From assembly GCA_903907175.1 (NCBI GenBank), contig CAIVNB010000026.1:1-43339 (forward strand): a stretch of 43,339 bases of DNA, in the 5' to 3' direction. The notes below the pieces were generated by a model, which saw only the letters and a list, made by a program, of their open reading frames with translations, was not told where the DNA came from and did not search any database. The translations under genes were made by a program, and so were the position numbers. This document shows, piece by piece, positions 1-8,103 of this stretch; within the stretch, counting starts at the first letter, position 1; the number at the start of each line of letters is the position of its first letter. The DNA is from an uncultured bacterium (lineage in GTDB: Bacteria; Patescibacteriota; Minisyncoccia; Phycocordibacterales; UBA9973).

Positions 1-825
1 AAAGTTTTTAATTGTGCATCATTTTCTGGTACAGAATATTTGTCACGAGCAATTTTGATAGATCAATCACCAATTGGTCGTACTCCTCGTTCAAATGTTG
101 CGACTTATACTGGAGCATTCTCTCATATAAGAGAACTCTTTGCAGAGGGAAGCGAGGCGAAACTTCGTGGCTGGAAAGCAAATAGATTTTCTTTCAATGT
201 GAAGGGTGGCAGATGTGAAGCGTGTGAAGGAAATGGAGAGATTGCAGTTGAAATGCATTTCTTGCCGACAGTATATGTTACTTGTGATGTTTGTGGAGGA
301 AAGCGATTTGATAAAGAAACCTTGACGATTAAATTTAAGAATAAAAATGTTTATGAAGTATTACAGATGACAGTAGAGGAAGCGATATCTTTCTTTAAAG
401 ATATCCCAGCGGTCTATGATCGACTAAAGACTTTAATGGATGTGGGTCTCGGATATATTAAATTAGGGCAATCAGCTACGACTCTTTCTGGCGGAGAAGC
501 ACAACGTGTAAAAATTTCTTCTGAACTTTATCGTCCACATTTAGAAAAAACGATTTATCTTTTAGATGAACCAACTGTCGGACTTCATTATGATGATGTG
601 CATAATCTTTTGGATGTTTTAAATAAACTTGTTGATAAGGGGAATACCGTAGTTCTTATTGAACACAATATGGATATCATAAAAAATTGTGATTATGTTT
701 TAGATATTGGACCAGAGGGAGGAGATGGTGGTGGAAATTTGGTTGCCAAAGGTACTCCTGAAGACATAGCAAATAATTCTAAAAGTTATACGGGTAAGTA
801 TTTAAAGAAGGTATTACGAAAATAG
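1..825 (+). CDS. uvrA: UvrABC excision nuclease subunit A, C-terminal part (5' end outside window)
   Basis: Carries the C-terminal part of the nucleotide-excision-repair damage sensor UvrA. The frame is open from base 1, so the gene begins upstream; an apparent TTG start at 40 is internal. Visible: the family block IDQSPIGRTPRSN, the zinc-binding module CEAC...CDVC around codons 70-100, the second ABC signature LSGGEAQRVK, Walker B (IYLLDEPTVGLH) and the H-loop region (VVLIEHNMD). The C-terminus is close to the usual UvrA end. uvrC follows 19 nt downstream on the same strand, so the two NER genes are probably co-expressed, although a TATAAT box sits between them. Confidence 0.96.
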   Translation, partial: KVFNCASFSGTEYLSRAILIDQSPIGRTPRSNVATYTGAFSHIRELFAEGSEAKLRGWKANRFSFNVKGGRCEACEGNGEIAVEMHFLPTVYVTCDVCGGKRFDKETLTIKFKNKNVYEVLQMTVEEAISFFKDIPAVYDRLKTLMDVGLGYIKLGQSATTLSGGEAQRVKISSELYRPHLEKTIYLLDEPTVGLHYDDVHNLLDVLNKLVDKGNTVVLIEHNMDIIKNCDYVLDIGPEGGDGGGNLVAKGTPEDIANNSKSYTGKYLKKVLRK

Positions 826-844
826 CATATAATAAAAGAATAAT

Positions 845-2104
845 ATGCAAGTCAAAGATTTGAAAAAATTTAAGTTGTCTGATAAGCCAGGAGTTTATTT
901 TTTTAAAAAAGGAAAGACAATTTTGTATATTGGAAAAGCGACATCTTTGCGAGACAGAACAAAGAGTTATTTCAGCAAAGATTTAATCGCTACTCGGGGT
1001 CCGATGATATTAGATATGGTTGTGCAAGCAGATAAAGTTGATTGGGAAATGTCAGACAGTGTTCTCGAAGCTTTAATTCTTGAAGCAGAACTAATAAAGA
1101 AACATCAACCGAAATATAATGTAAAAGAAAAAGATGATAGATCTTGGAATTATGTTTGTATAACTGCAGAGAAAATTCCTAGAGTAATTATTGTAAGAGG
1201 CAAAAATTTACAATCTACGCCATGGCGTAGATCTAAAACTTACGGACCGTATACTAATGGCTTGCAATTAAAAGAAGCATTAAGAATAATTAGAAAAATA
1301 TTTCCTTTTCTTGATGAAAAATCAAAAAATAATTACGAGTTTTATAGGCAAATAAAACTTGTTCCAGAAAACGAAGATTATCTTAAAAATATAAAGAATA
1401 TAAAATTATTTTTTGAGGGAAAGAAAAGGAAAATCTTAAAGGATTTAGAAAAAGAAATGAAAATGCTTGCTAAAACACAAAAATTCGAAAGAGCGAATGA
1501 TGTCAAAAAGCAAATTTTTGCACTACGACACATTAATGACATTGCTTTAATAAAAAGTGAAAGCCTCACCTCTTCCAATTTTTCAGTCCTGCGCCCTTCT
1601 CAGAGTACTGAGTGGGACCCTCGGACATTCAAAATTGAAAGAGGTTCGATTTTCGATGTGTTCCGCATTGAAGCTTATGACATTGCGCATATGTCAGGCA
1701 AAAATATGGTTGGGGTGATGACGGTGATAGAAAATGGAGAAGTTCAAAAGAGTGAATATAAAAAATTTATTATTCGTACACAAAGTAGCAGTAATGATAC
1801 GGGTGCACTTGAAGAAGTTTTGTCACGTAGACTGCGTCACACGGAATGGGGATTACCAAATTTAGTAGTGGTGGATGGTAGTGTTGCTCAAATCAACACA
1901 GCAAAGAGAGCATTAAATAGATATCAATTTAAAATACCAATCATCGGAGTTGTGAAAGATGATAAACATAGAGCGAAAGCTATACAAGGTGATGAGACAA
2001 TAATAAAAAAATACAAAAAAATAATTTTACTTGCGAATAGTGAAGCCCATAGATTTGCGATAAAATTCTATCGTTCAAAAAGTAGAAAAAATATGTTAAA
2101 ATAA
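845..2104 (+). CDS. uvrC: UvrABC excision nuclease subunit C, short form with an in-frame insert
   Basis: Dual-incision nuclease of nucleotide excision repair. Residues 1-90 form the GIY-YIG domain (GVYFFKKGKTILYIGKA), about 190-230 the UVR/UvrB-binding helix pair (EKEMKMLAKTQKFERANDVKKQI, shown here only as a motif), and the RNase-H-like nuclease domain begins at IEAYDIAHMSGK with a second acidic motif VVVDGS. At 419 aa it is much shorter than the ~600 aa of E. coli UvrC: the linker between UVR and nuclease domains is short and the C-terminal helix-hairpin-helix pair is missing. Residues 242-267 are encoded by a 78-bp GC-rich palindromic insert (see the repeat at 1568-1645). A TATAAT box at 828-833 lies 11 nt before the ATG. 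Confidence 0.93.
   Translation: MQVKDLKKFKLSDKPGVYFFKKGKTILYIGKATSLRDRTKSYFSKDLIATRGPMILDMVVQADKVDWEMSDSVLEALILEAELIKKHQPKYNVKEKDDRSWNYVCITAEKIPRVIIVRGKNLQSTPWRRSKTYGPYTNGLQLKEALRIIRKIFPFLDEKSKNNYEFYRQIKLVPENEDYLKNIKNIKLFFEGKKRKILKDLEKEMKMLAKTQKFERANDVKKQIFALRHINDIALIKSESLTSSNFSVLRPSQSTEWDPRTFKIERGSIFDVFRIEAYDIAHMSGKNMVGVMTVIENGEVQKSEYKKFIIRTQSSSNDTGALEEVLSRRLRHTEWGLPNLVVVDGSVAQINTAKRALNRYQFKIPIIGVVKDDKHRAKAIQGDETIIKKYKKIILLANSEAHRFAIKFYRSKSRKNMLK
1568..1645 (+). repeat. 78-bp palindromic insert inside uvrC
   Basis: Arms 1568-1582 and 1631-1645 are inverted repeats of 15 bp with one mismatch (C1575 opposite A1638). They enclose a GC-rich core in an otherwise A+T-rich gene, with a small inner hairpin (CTCAG agta CTGAG). 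The length is exactly 26 codons and the reading frame is kept. The core starts TCAGTCCT and ends GGACATTC, resembling the mnmA insert (TCAGGTCCT...GACCATTC), which is also 78 bp. Confidence 0.65.
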
Positions 2105-2108
2105 AGAT

Positions 2109-2558
2109 ATGTATATCATTTACGCATTATTGGGGGCAGTAATGGCCTCTCTGGGGACAATTTTTGCGAAGCTTGGATTAAAAGGAATTGATCCAAATTT
2201 TTTAACAGCAATCCGTGGTATTGTGATGGCATTAATCGTGACAATAGCAGCTCTTTCTTTTGGCAAACTTTCTATCACTACATTTAATTCACTTTCGTCT
2301 AAACAATGGATTTTTGTTATTTTGTCAGGTATTGGAGGGGCACTTTCTTGGATCTTCTTTTATCACGCCTTGGCCACAGGTCCGACAGTAGCTGTTACTG
2401 TTATCGATAAACTGTCTATTGTATTAACTGCTATTTTGGCCACAATAGTTCTTGCTGAAGGTATAACATTTCAAGCGATACTTGGCTTAATCTTTGTTTT
2501 TACTGGCACAATTTTAGTCGCTGTGCCATGGGAAAAAATTCAAAAATTATTTTCTTAA
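2109..2558 (+). CDS. Single-domain EamA/DMT-family membrane protein
   Basis: A 149-aa hydrophobic protein with about five membrane segments, typical of one EamA unit of the drug/metabolite transporter superfamily. The family signs are an N-terminal GAVMASLGTIFAKLGLKGI segment, the central ALSWIFFYHALATGPTVAVTVIDKLS stretch (seen at about 75-105) and a final TGTILVAVPW helix. Most DMT carriers have two EamA units in ~300 aa; one-unit forms are thought to work as dimers. It starts 4 nt after the uvrC stop and probably shares its transcript. The substrate cannot be told. Confidence 0.8.
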   Translation: MYIIYALLGAVMASLGTIFAKLGLKGIDPNFLTAIRGIVMALIVTIAALSFGKLSITTFNSLSSKQWIFVILSGIGGALSWIFFYHALATGPTVAVTVIDKLSIVLTAILATIVLAEGITFQAILGLIFVFTGTILVAVPWEKIQKLFS

Positions 2559-2577
2559 TTAATATATAAAAAATAAA

Positions 2578-3540
2578 ATGCAAAAAAATATATTAGTAAC
2601 TGGAGCTATGGGGCAAATTGGGTCAGAACTCGTGCCTGCTTTAAGAGAGAAGTTTGGGAAAGAAAATGTTGTTGCCGTAGGCTTCATTAAAGATAAAGAA
2701 CCAAGTGAAGAATTTAAAAATTCCGGACCTTATGAGAGTATTGATGCCAGAAATAAAGAAGAAATCAGGGCACTAATAGAAAAGTATCAAATAAATACAA
2801 TTTACCACCTAGTTGGTGTTTTATCTGCAGTAGGGGAAAAAAATCCTAATCTTGCTTGGGATGTGAATATGAATAGTTTGAAAAATATTTTAGATTTAGC
2901 AGTAGAATATAAAATTGATAGATTGTTCTGGCCGAGTTCTATAGCTTGCTTTGGGCCAAGTACACCACTTTTTGATACACCCCAAAAAACTATCTTAGAA
3001 CCTACTACAATGTATGGAGTCACAAAAGTTTCTGGAGAGTTGTTGTGTCAATATTATTTTATTAAATATGGCTTGGATGTTAGAAGCTTGAGATATCCTG
3101 GAATAATATCTTGGAAGACTCCGCCTGGTGGGGGAACGACAGATTATGCAGTTGCAATATATTATAATGCAATAGAAAAAGGTAAATATGATTGTTTTGT
3201 AAAAGAAAATACAGTTTTGCCAATGATGTATATGGATGATGCAGTAAACGCAACGATAAAATTGATGGAAGTAGATAAAGAAAAAATAAAAGTACGAACG
3301 GCTTATAACTTAACTGCTATTAGTTTTTCAGCAAAAGAATTGGCTTTAAATGTTTCAAAATATATTGAAAATTTTGTGTGCACATTTAATCCTGATGAAA
3401 GACAAAAAATAGCTGATTCTTGGCCCAAAACTATTGATGATAATTGTGCCCGAGAGGATTGGGGTTGGCAACATAAATTTGATTTGGATCAAATATCCAT
3501 CGATATGATAAAAAATTTAAAAAATAAATTAGTAAAATAA
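2578..3540 (+). CDS. SDR-family NAD-dependent epimerase/dehydratase, L-threonine 3-dehydrogenase-like
   Basis: A 320-aa extended short-chain dehydrogenase. The N-terminal Rossmann motif is VTGAMGQIGSEL, and the catalytic motif is YGVTK (Y-x3-K) at about 142-146 with the preceding SS pair. RYPGIISWKTPPGGGTTDYAV and LPMMYMDDAV are characteristic of the SDR-type L-threonine dehydrogenases, which oxidise L-threonine to 2-amino-3-ketobutyrate with NAD+, rather than of UDP-sugar epimerases. It lies between the EamA gene and transaldolase with gaps of 19 and 8 nt, so a small metabolic operon is likely. A related sugar epimerase is the alternative. Confidence 0.75.
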   Translation: MQKNILVTGAMGQIGSELVPALREKFGKENVVAVGFIKDKEPSEEFKNSGPYESIDARNKEEIRALIEKYQINTIYHLVGVLSAVGEKNPNLAWDVNMNSLKNILDLAVEYKIDRLFWPSSIACFGPSTPLFDTPQKTILEPTTMYGVTKVSGELLCQYYFIKYGLDVRSLRYPGIISWKTPPGGGTTDYAVAIYYNAIEKGKYDCFVKENTVLPMMYMDDAVNATIKLMEVDKEKIKVRTAYNLTAISFSAKELALNVSKYIENFVCTFNPDERQKIADSWPKTIDDNCAREDWGWQHKFDLDQISIDMIKNLKNKLVK

Positions 3541-3548
3541 TAAATATT

Positions 3549-4412
3549 ATGAAACCAAAAGGACTCAGAACAAAAATATTTTTAGATAGCTGTGACCCAG
3601 CTGAAACAAGTGAAATAATTTCAGTTTTGGGTTTTCTTGACGGACAAACTACAAACCCAACTCTTGTCGCAAAGAATCCATATGCTCGTGAACGTTTTTT
3701 GAAAGGGGAAAAATTTTCGAAAGAGGAAATTTTTGATTTTTATAAAAAAAATATTGTAGAAATTTCAAAACTTATTCCAAGTGGTTCTATTTCCATCGAA
3801 GTATACTCAGACGAAAATACAAATGAATCTGAAATGTTTACGCAAGGCAAAGAAATGTTTAAGTGGATTTCAAATGCACAAATAAAATATCCAATTACAA
3901 AAGTTGGACTTCTGTCAGCGGAGAGAAGTATAAAAGATGGAATGCGTGTAAATATGACGCTGTGTTTTACGGAAGAGCAAGCGGCTGCAGTTTATTCTGC
4001 AACATTGGGGGCAAAGAAGGGTGATGTTTTTGTCTCTCCATTCATTGGAAGGCTTGATGATATTGGAGAAAATGGAATGTCATTGATTGAAAATATTATT
4101 AAAACATATAAAGATGGCGATGAGCACGTAGAAATTCTTTCAGCAAGTGTTCGTACGATGGATCATTTTATGGCATCACTTCTACTTCATGTTGATATTA
4201 TTACTGCACCACTTTCTATTTTAAAAAAATGGGGGGAAATGGGCATGCCCATTCCTAAAAATTATAAGGAATATGATTTTTCTTCTCTAAAAAATATTCC
4301 ACATAAAGAAATTGATTTAAACAAAAAATGGACAGATTTTAATATAAAAAATGGATTAACTGATAAGGGGTTGGAGCGTTTCGCCTCAGATTGGAATGCT
4401 TTAATTAAATAG
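3549..4412 (+). CDS. Transaldolase-like aldolase
   Basis: A 287-aa class I aldolase of the transaldolase family, which moves a dihydroxyacetone unit between sugar phosphates in the non-oxidative pentose phosphate pathway. Seen: the N-terminal FLDSCDPAE and GQTTNPTLVAKN motifs, the segment IKYPITKVGLLSA whose lysine aligns with the Schiff-base lysine of the family, VNMTLCFTEEQA, and VSPFIGRLDDIG. The C-terminal part resembles the shorter TalA/TalC types rather than the long TalB type. The start at 3549 is 8 nt after the dehydrogenase stop. No terminator is obvious before acpP. Confidence 0.85.
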   Translation: MKPKGLRTKIFLDSCDPAETSEIISVLGFLDGQTTNPTLVAKNPYARERFLKGEKFSKEEIFDFYKKNIVEISKLIPSGSISIEVYSDENTNESEMFTQGKEMFKWISNAQIKYPITKVGLLSAERSIKDGMRVNMTLCFTEEQAAAVYSATLGAKKGDVFVSPFIGRLDDIGENGMSLIENIIKTYKDGDEHVEILSASVRTMDHFMASLLLHVDIITAPLSILKKWGEMGMPIPKNYKEYDFSSLKNIPHKEIDLNKKWTDFNIKNGLTDKGLERFASDWNALIK

Positions 4413-4524
4413 TTTTTATATGATTCTTGTAGACGATAATTAGATTGACTTTTTTATGTTTTTTCAGTATTCTTAAGAAAATTCTTTTATTCACGGAAAA
4501 TTCATTTTTAAAAACGGAGGCAAA

Positions 4525-4764
4525 ATGACTTTAGAAAAAGTTATTGCAATTATTGTAGACAGACTTGGCGTTCCTGAAATCGACGTTGTACCAGGGGCTC
4601 ATATTACGAAGGACCTGGGGGCTGACTCACTGGACGTGGTCGAACTTGGCATGGAGGTCGAAAAGGAATTCAACATCACATTGAAAGATGATGACGTAGA
4701 AGAGATCAGCGACGTTCAGAGCCTTGTCGATTTGATTAATAAGGAGGTTGAGAAAAAAGGGTAA
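4525..4764 (+). CDS. acpP: Acyl carrier protein
   Basis: A 79-aa acidic acyl carrier protein with the phosphopantetheine attachment motif DLGADSLD (serine at about residue 36) and the recognition helix VVELGMEVEKEF. It has a strong Shine-Dalgarno sequence (GGAGG, 4516-4520), unlike most genes here, and is noticeably richer in G+C than its neighbours (codons such as CTG, GAC, GTC). It is monocistronic, with its own terminator at 4785-4818. No fatty-acid synthesis gene is nearby. CPR bacteria usually lack that pathway, so the role is unclear; membrane-lipid remodelling is a possibility. Confidence 0.93.
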   Translation: MTLEKVIAIIVDRLGVPEIDVVPGAHITKDLGADSLDVVELGMEVEKEFNITLKDDDVEEISDVQSLVDLINKEVEKKG

Positions 4765-4784
4765 TAATAAAACCCCCAACGAAC

Positions 4785-4818
4785 AAAGCCGTGCATTACT
4801 GTACGGCTTTTTATTTTT
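4785..4818 (+). terminator. Intrinsic terminator of acpP
   Basis: 8-bp stem AAAGCCGT / ACGGCTTT (4785-4792 with 4803-4810) followed by a T-rich run. It overlaps the 3' end of the convergent response-regulator gene. Confidence 0.85.
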
Positions 4819-5248
4819 TCTCTTGAGAAATTTTTAATGTATTTTTCTTTTCTAAAACATCTTTTATTGTTTTCAGCAGGATATTGAAATCTGATGATTT
4901 ATGAACATATGCATCCAGCCCAAGTTCTTTTGTCATCTTTTCAGCTTCTAAAGAAAAATCTTCATTAGTAAAAAGTATTATGGGGATATCTTTTGTTTCT
5001 GATTCGGACTTCATTTTTACTGATGCTTCTGTTCCAGTCATTACAGGCATTCTCTCGTCCATCAACACTATATCTGGCTGGAAACGCCTGGCTGTTTCTC
5101 TGCCTTCGTTTCCATCTGAAGCGTAAATAACTTCATAGCCATGTTCTACCAGTCGTCCACCAAAGAGGCGACGAATCATCGGATCGTCGTCGACTATTAA
5201 TATATGGATTTTCTTTTTATTCTGTTCGTAAGGTTGGGTATTAGACAT
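4811..5248 (-). CDS. Single-domain response regulator
   Basis: A receiver domain of about 145 aa with no output domain. Visible are the acidic cluster VDDDP, the phospho-acceptor aspartate in VLMDERMP, the switch threonine region (ILFTNED) and the conserved lysine in YVHKSSD. An in-frame ATG lies at 5266, but the ATG at 5248 is preferred because a TAAAAT box (5262-5257 on the minus strand) lies 8 nt before it, matching the leaderless layout of other genes here. The two histidine kinases of the window (27547 and 34309) are far away, so any pairing is unknown. Confidence 0.88.
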   Translation of the reverse strand: MSNTQPYEQNKKKIHILIVDDDPMIRRLFGGRLVEHGYEVIYASDGNEGRETARRFQPDIVLMDERMPVMTGTEASVKMKSESETKDIPIILFTNEDFSLEAEKMTKELGLDAYVHKSSDFNILLKTIKDVLEKKNTLKISQEKK

Positions 5249-5291
5249 GTGGCTATATTTTACCAATTTTAAGAATTATTAGAAAGTATTT

Positions 5292-5368
5292 TGGTGGACC
5301 CTACAGGACTCGAACCTGCCACCTCCTCATTGCAAATGAGGCGCTCTAGCCAGATGAGCTAAGGGCCC
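5292..5368 (-). tRNA. tRNA-Ala(UGC), CCA encoded
   Basis: On the minus strand the sequence folds as a full cloverleaf: acceptor GGGCCCT with AGGGTCC, D arm GCTC...GAGC, anticodon stem CCTCA/TGAGG with loop TTTGCAA (anticodon TGC), T arm with GGTTCGAGTCC, discriminator A and encoded CCA (5294-5292). The acceptor stem has the G3:U70 pair that alanyl-tRNA synthetase requires. Confidence 0.95.
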
Positions 5369-5417
5369 TTTGTCGAACAAGACTATTTTAACTTATTTTA
5401 ATAAAAATGCAATAGTG

Positions 5418-5423
5418 TATAAT
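5418..5423 (+). promoter_or_regulatory. -10 box of the phospholipase-D-like gene
   Basis: TATAAT ends 6 nt before the ATG at 5430. This argues for a leaderless start and against the in-frame ATG at 5370, which lies on the tRNA-Ala edge. Confidence 0.6.
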
Positions 5424-5429
5424 CATATT

Positions 5430-6467
5430 ATGCATTATAAATTCTTTACTAATTCACAAAAATCTTGGCAAGCAATGTTTGAGGCTATCTCAACTGCCCA
5501 AAAATCAGTTTTTTTAGAGATGTATATTTTCCAAGATGATATGACAGATTTTGATTTTTTAAGCTTACTAAAAGAAAAAGCTAAAGCAGGGCTTCTGGTT
5601 AAAATTATTTTGGATTCTTTTGGAAGTGCTGATTTGAGTAAGAGGGCAATATTTGAACTTCGAGAGTCGGGCGTGGAGTTATTTTTTATAAGTCGGTTTT
5701 TTCATCATACACACCGTAAAATTTTAATTGTTGATGAGAATGTTGCTTTTGTTGGGGGAGTGAATTTTCACCAGAGTGCTGTTAATTGGAATGATTTAGT
5801 TGTAAAACTTAGAGGGAAAATCATTCCGTATATTTTAAGATCTTTTGCAAAGGCATATGCAAAGTGTGGCGGGAAAGATATTTTGATTTTGCGTTATAGA
5901 AAAAACAAAAAAAATATTGGAGAGAAGATGAATTCATGGCTAGTCGAACATTCTCCCATGTGGAGAAAAAATGGGTTAAAAAATCTTTATAAGCAGAAAA
6001 TTAGTCGAGCAGAGGAAAGTCTTTTTCTAGTTACTCCGTATTTTATGCCAAGACGATGGCTTATAGCGGCACTTCATCAAGCAGTATTGAGGGGGGTTAG
6101 AGTAGAAATACTTGTGCCAAAATTTACGGATTACTACTTTATTGATCGTGTGAATTATTTTTTTATGTATAAACTTTCAAAACTGGGAGTGAATATTTAT
6201 TTAGAAGAAAAGATGAATCATGCAAAACTTATGATTATTGATAGCAGGGAGGGGATGGTGGGATCGCAGAATTTAGATTATATATCATTTAATTTAAATT
6301 CAGAAGTAGGTATATTTTTTAATGATATAAAAACTATGAAAAAGCTTCTAGGTATATTTCTAGACTGGAAAAAGAATACAATTTTATTTGATTTTAAAAC
6401 ACAAAAGCCAAACTTTCTCGACTATATTTTATCTCCAATAATCAGTATTTTTAATAGAATTTTATAG
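5430..6467 (+). CDS. Phospholipase D / cardiolipin-synthase-like protein
   Basis: A 345-aa protein with two HKD motifs: HRKILIVDENVAFVGGVNF at about 115-133 and HAKLMIIDSREGMVGSQNLD at about 260-280. This is the paired active site of phospholipase D superfamily phosphatidyltransferases such as bacterial cardiolipin synthase (two phosphatidylglycerol to cardiolipin plus glycerol). Unlike ClsA it lacks two N-terminal membrane helices, so it resembles ClsB-type soluble or peripheral forms. The start is set by the TATAAT box 6 nt upstream. It ends 73 nt before tRNA-Asn. Confidence 0.85.
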   Translation: MHYKFFTNSQKSWQAMFEAISTAQKSVFLEMYIFQDDMTDFDFLSLLKEKAKAGLLVKIILDSFGSADLSKRAIFELRESGVELFFISRFFHHTHRKILIVDENVAFVGGVNFHQSAVNWNDLVVKLRGKIIPYILRSFAKAYAKCGGKDILILRYRKNKKNIGEKMNSWLVEHSPMWRKNGLKNLYKQKISRAEESLFLVTPYFMPRRWLIAALHQAVLRGVRVEILVPKFTDYYFIDRVNYFFMYKLSKLGVNIYLEEKMNHAKLMIIDSREGMVGSQNLDYISFNLNSEVGIFFNDIKTMKKLLGIFLDWKKNTILFDFKTQKPNFLDYILSPIISIFNRIL

Positions 6468-6540
6468 AAGTCATTTTTTACTTGTTTTTTCAGTATTTTT
6501 TGATAATATGGTAAGAGTTCTTTGTTTTAATTGAATATAT

Positions 6541-6615
6541 TCGGGAGTAGCTCAGCGGTAGAGCGGTCGCCTGTTAAGCGATTGGTCGTAGGTTCGATCC
6601 CTACCTCCCGAGCCA
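6541..6615 (+). tRNA. tRNA-Asn(GUU), CCA encoded; integration target
   Basis: Complete 75-nt cloverleaf: acceptor TCGGGAG/CTCCCGA, D arm GCTC-AGCGGTA-GAGC, anticodon stem GTCGC/GCGAT with loop CTGTTAA (anticodon GTT), T arm GTAGG-TTCGATC-CCTAC, discriminator G, encoded CCA. The last 17 nt form the left copy of an 18-bp direct repeat whose other copy is at 20921, so the tRNA was kept intact by the integration. Confidence 0.95.
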
Positions 6616-6616
6616 G
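6599..6616. repeat. Left attachment core (attL), 18 bp
   Basis: CCCTACCTCCCGAGCCAG, identical to 20921-20938. It covers the T-stem 3' strand, acceptor 3' strand and CCA of tRNA-Asn plus one base. Confidence 0.75.
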
Positions 6617-8103
6617 TTAGGGTTATCAGCTAGTTCTAACACTAGATTGAACGGAGAAGCTATTGAAAAATATAGCTTCTTTTCGTTTACAACAGGGTTC
6701 TGAAGTAGATAACTCAAAAATTGTCTTTTGCCTGCTATATCAGAACTTTTTTCAAATATAATTTTTGCTCTGCGTGCCACAGAAAGCACTGTGGCAACAG
6801 TAGTTTGGTAATCGTAATCTGCTTTTGAGTGTTCAGACATTTCAATTTCAAGGACCTGTATTTGGTCCTGATACTCTTGATGCTTTTTGTCATAGATGTC
6901 CTTAGTAATACTCTGGTCTATATAAGCATCAAGCAACCTATTTTGTTTTGCTTTCAAGTTGTTGTAATCAGTTTGTATACGATTTATTTGTGATTTATGG
7001 AATACTACTTCTGCTTCTGTATTTTTCCTTAATTCATCTAATAGCTCGTTTGTAGCTTCCTCTGTAATGCTCTCAAATCGCTCTAAAACCTTGTATACGG
7101 GCTTCAAAAGGTCTTTCTCGTTTATATACACTCTCTTACAAATACCCTTAGAATTAGTGCAAGAATAGTATGTAGGTTTACCTTCGTGTCTTTCGGCTGT
7201 CATTGAACAACCACAGTTTTGACACTTAAGTAATCCCTTAAATATAAAATCTTTTGAGAGTGCTTTATAAACATTTTTATTACGCTTTGTGCGAACTTCC
7301 TGACATTTATCAAAGAGTTCTCTTGTTATTAAACGAGGATATTTATGAGAATATGAACCATATTTTTTTGATATAGCAGTTCCACAATAAAAACTATCTT
7401 TTAATATATTTTCAACTCCACTTTTTGAAAGTTTATTTCCTTTTAATGTTCTTAAGCCAAGCTCATTCATCTTTCCTCGTATTGTTTCAAGAGAGTATTG
7501 GTCTGTTGCGTATAACTCAAACATTTTTTGTATTAAGTGTCCTCGTTCTGGGTCAATAATAATATCTTTTCGTAATCTTTTTTCTTGGTCCAAACTGATA
7601 TTCAAATAACCTAAACGAACACCTCCTGTCCATTCTCCATTTCTTCGCTTCTGTTCAAATGCTCTTCTTACATTGTCTCCGATGGCATCCGAATAGTATT
7701 TTGCTAAACCTAAACTCATTCCAAATTGAAACTTTTCAACAGCAGACATTTGATTGTTTATTACTTGCCCTTCTGAAACGAAATGAAGTTCTATTCTATC
7801 AGCAACAGCCATTTCATAAAGAGTAGCAACCCTTTTATCAAAAATGCTTCTTGAAAGTCGGTCAACTTTATCAAAACAGACAGCTATTTTTTCTTTCTTG
7901 GATACTTCTTGAACATATTCAAGTAATTTATCAAATTCATCTCTCTTTTCCTTGTAAGCACTTTCGTCAAAACTAAAAGATTTAATAATTTCAAACGATT
8001 TCTTTTTACAATAACTATCTATACGCTCAACTTGAGCAGGCAAGGAGTTTCCTGCTTCTTTTTGTTCTTCTGTTGATACTCGTGAGACATTTATTGCTTT
8101 CAT
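6601..8103 (-). CDS. Large serine recombinase (site-specific integrase)
   Basis: A 500-aa large serine recombinase. The N-terminal resolvase domain has the catalytic serine in SRVSTEEQ and the arginine motif DRLSRS. Next come the Recombinase domain (about 150-270; GYLNI...RTLKGNKLSKSGVENIL) and a zinc ribbon with CQNCGCSMTAE...YYSCTNSKGICK at about 292-320. A coiled-coil segment follows (roughly 350-420). The gene ends against the tRNA: its last codons (W-L-G-R-stop) are read from the tRNA acceptor end and the att core. It starts in a 4-nt ATGA overlap with the upstream methyltransferase, so it is the last gene of the restriction-modification operon. Confidence 0.93.
   Translation of the reverse strand: MKAINVSRVSTEEQKEAGNSLPAQVERIDSYCKKKSFEIIKSFSFDESAYKEKRDEFDKLLEYVQEVSKKEKIAVCFDKVDRLSRSIFDKRVATLYEMAVADRIELHFVSEGQVINNQMSAVEKFQFGMSLGLAKYYSDAIGDNVRRAFEQKRRNGEWTGGVRLGYLNISLDQEKRLRKDIIIDPERGHLIQKMFELYATDQYSLETIRGKMNELGLRTLKGNKLSKSGVENILKDSFYCGTAISKKYGSYSHKYPRLITRELFDKCQEVRTKRNKNVYKALSKDFIFKGLLKCQNCGCSMTAERHEGKPTYYSCTNSKGICKRVYINEKDLLKPVYKVLERFESITEEATNELLDELRKNTEAEVVFHKSQINRIQTDYNNLKAKQNRLLDAYIDQSITKDIYDKKHQEYQDQIQVLEIEMSEHSKADYDYQTTVATVLSVARRAKIIFEKSSDIAGKRQFLSYLLQNPVVNEKKLYFSIASPFNLVLELADNPNWLGR

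Noticed and set aside
6601..8103. Recombinase as a resolvase/invertase of a transposon
   Set aside because: The length, Recombinase domain, zinc ribbon and coiled coil are those of large serine integrases, and no terminal inverted repeats or transposase are present.
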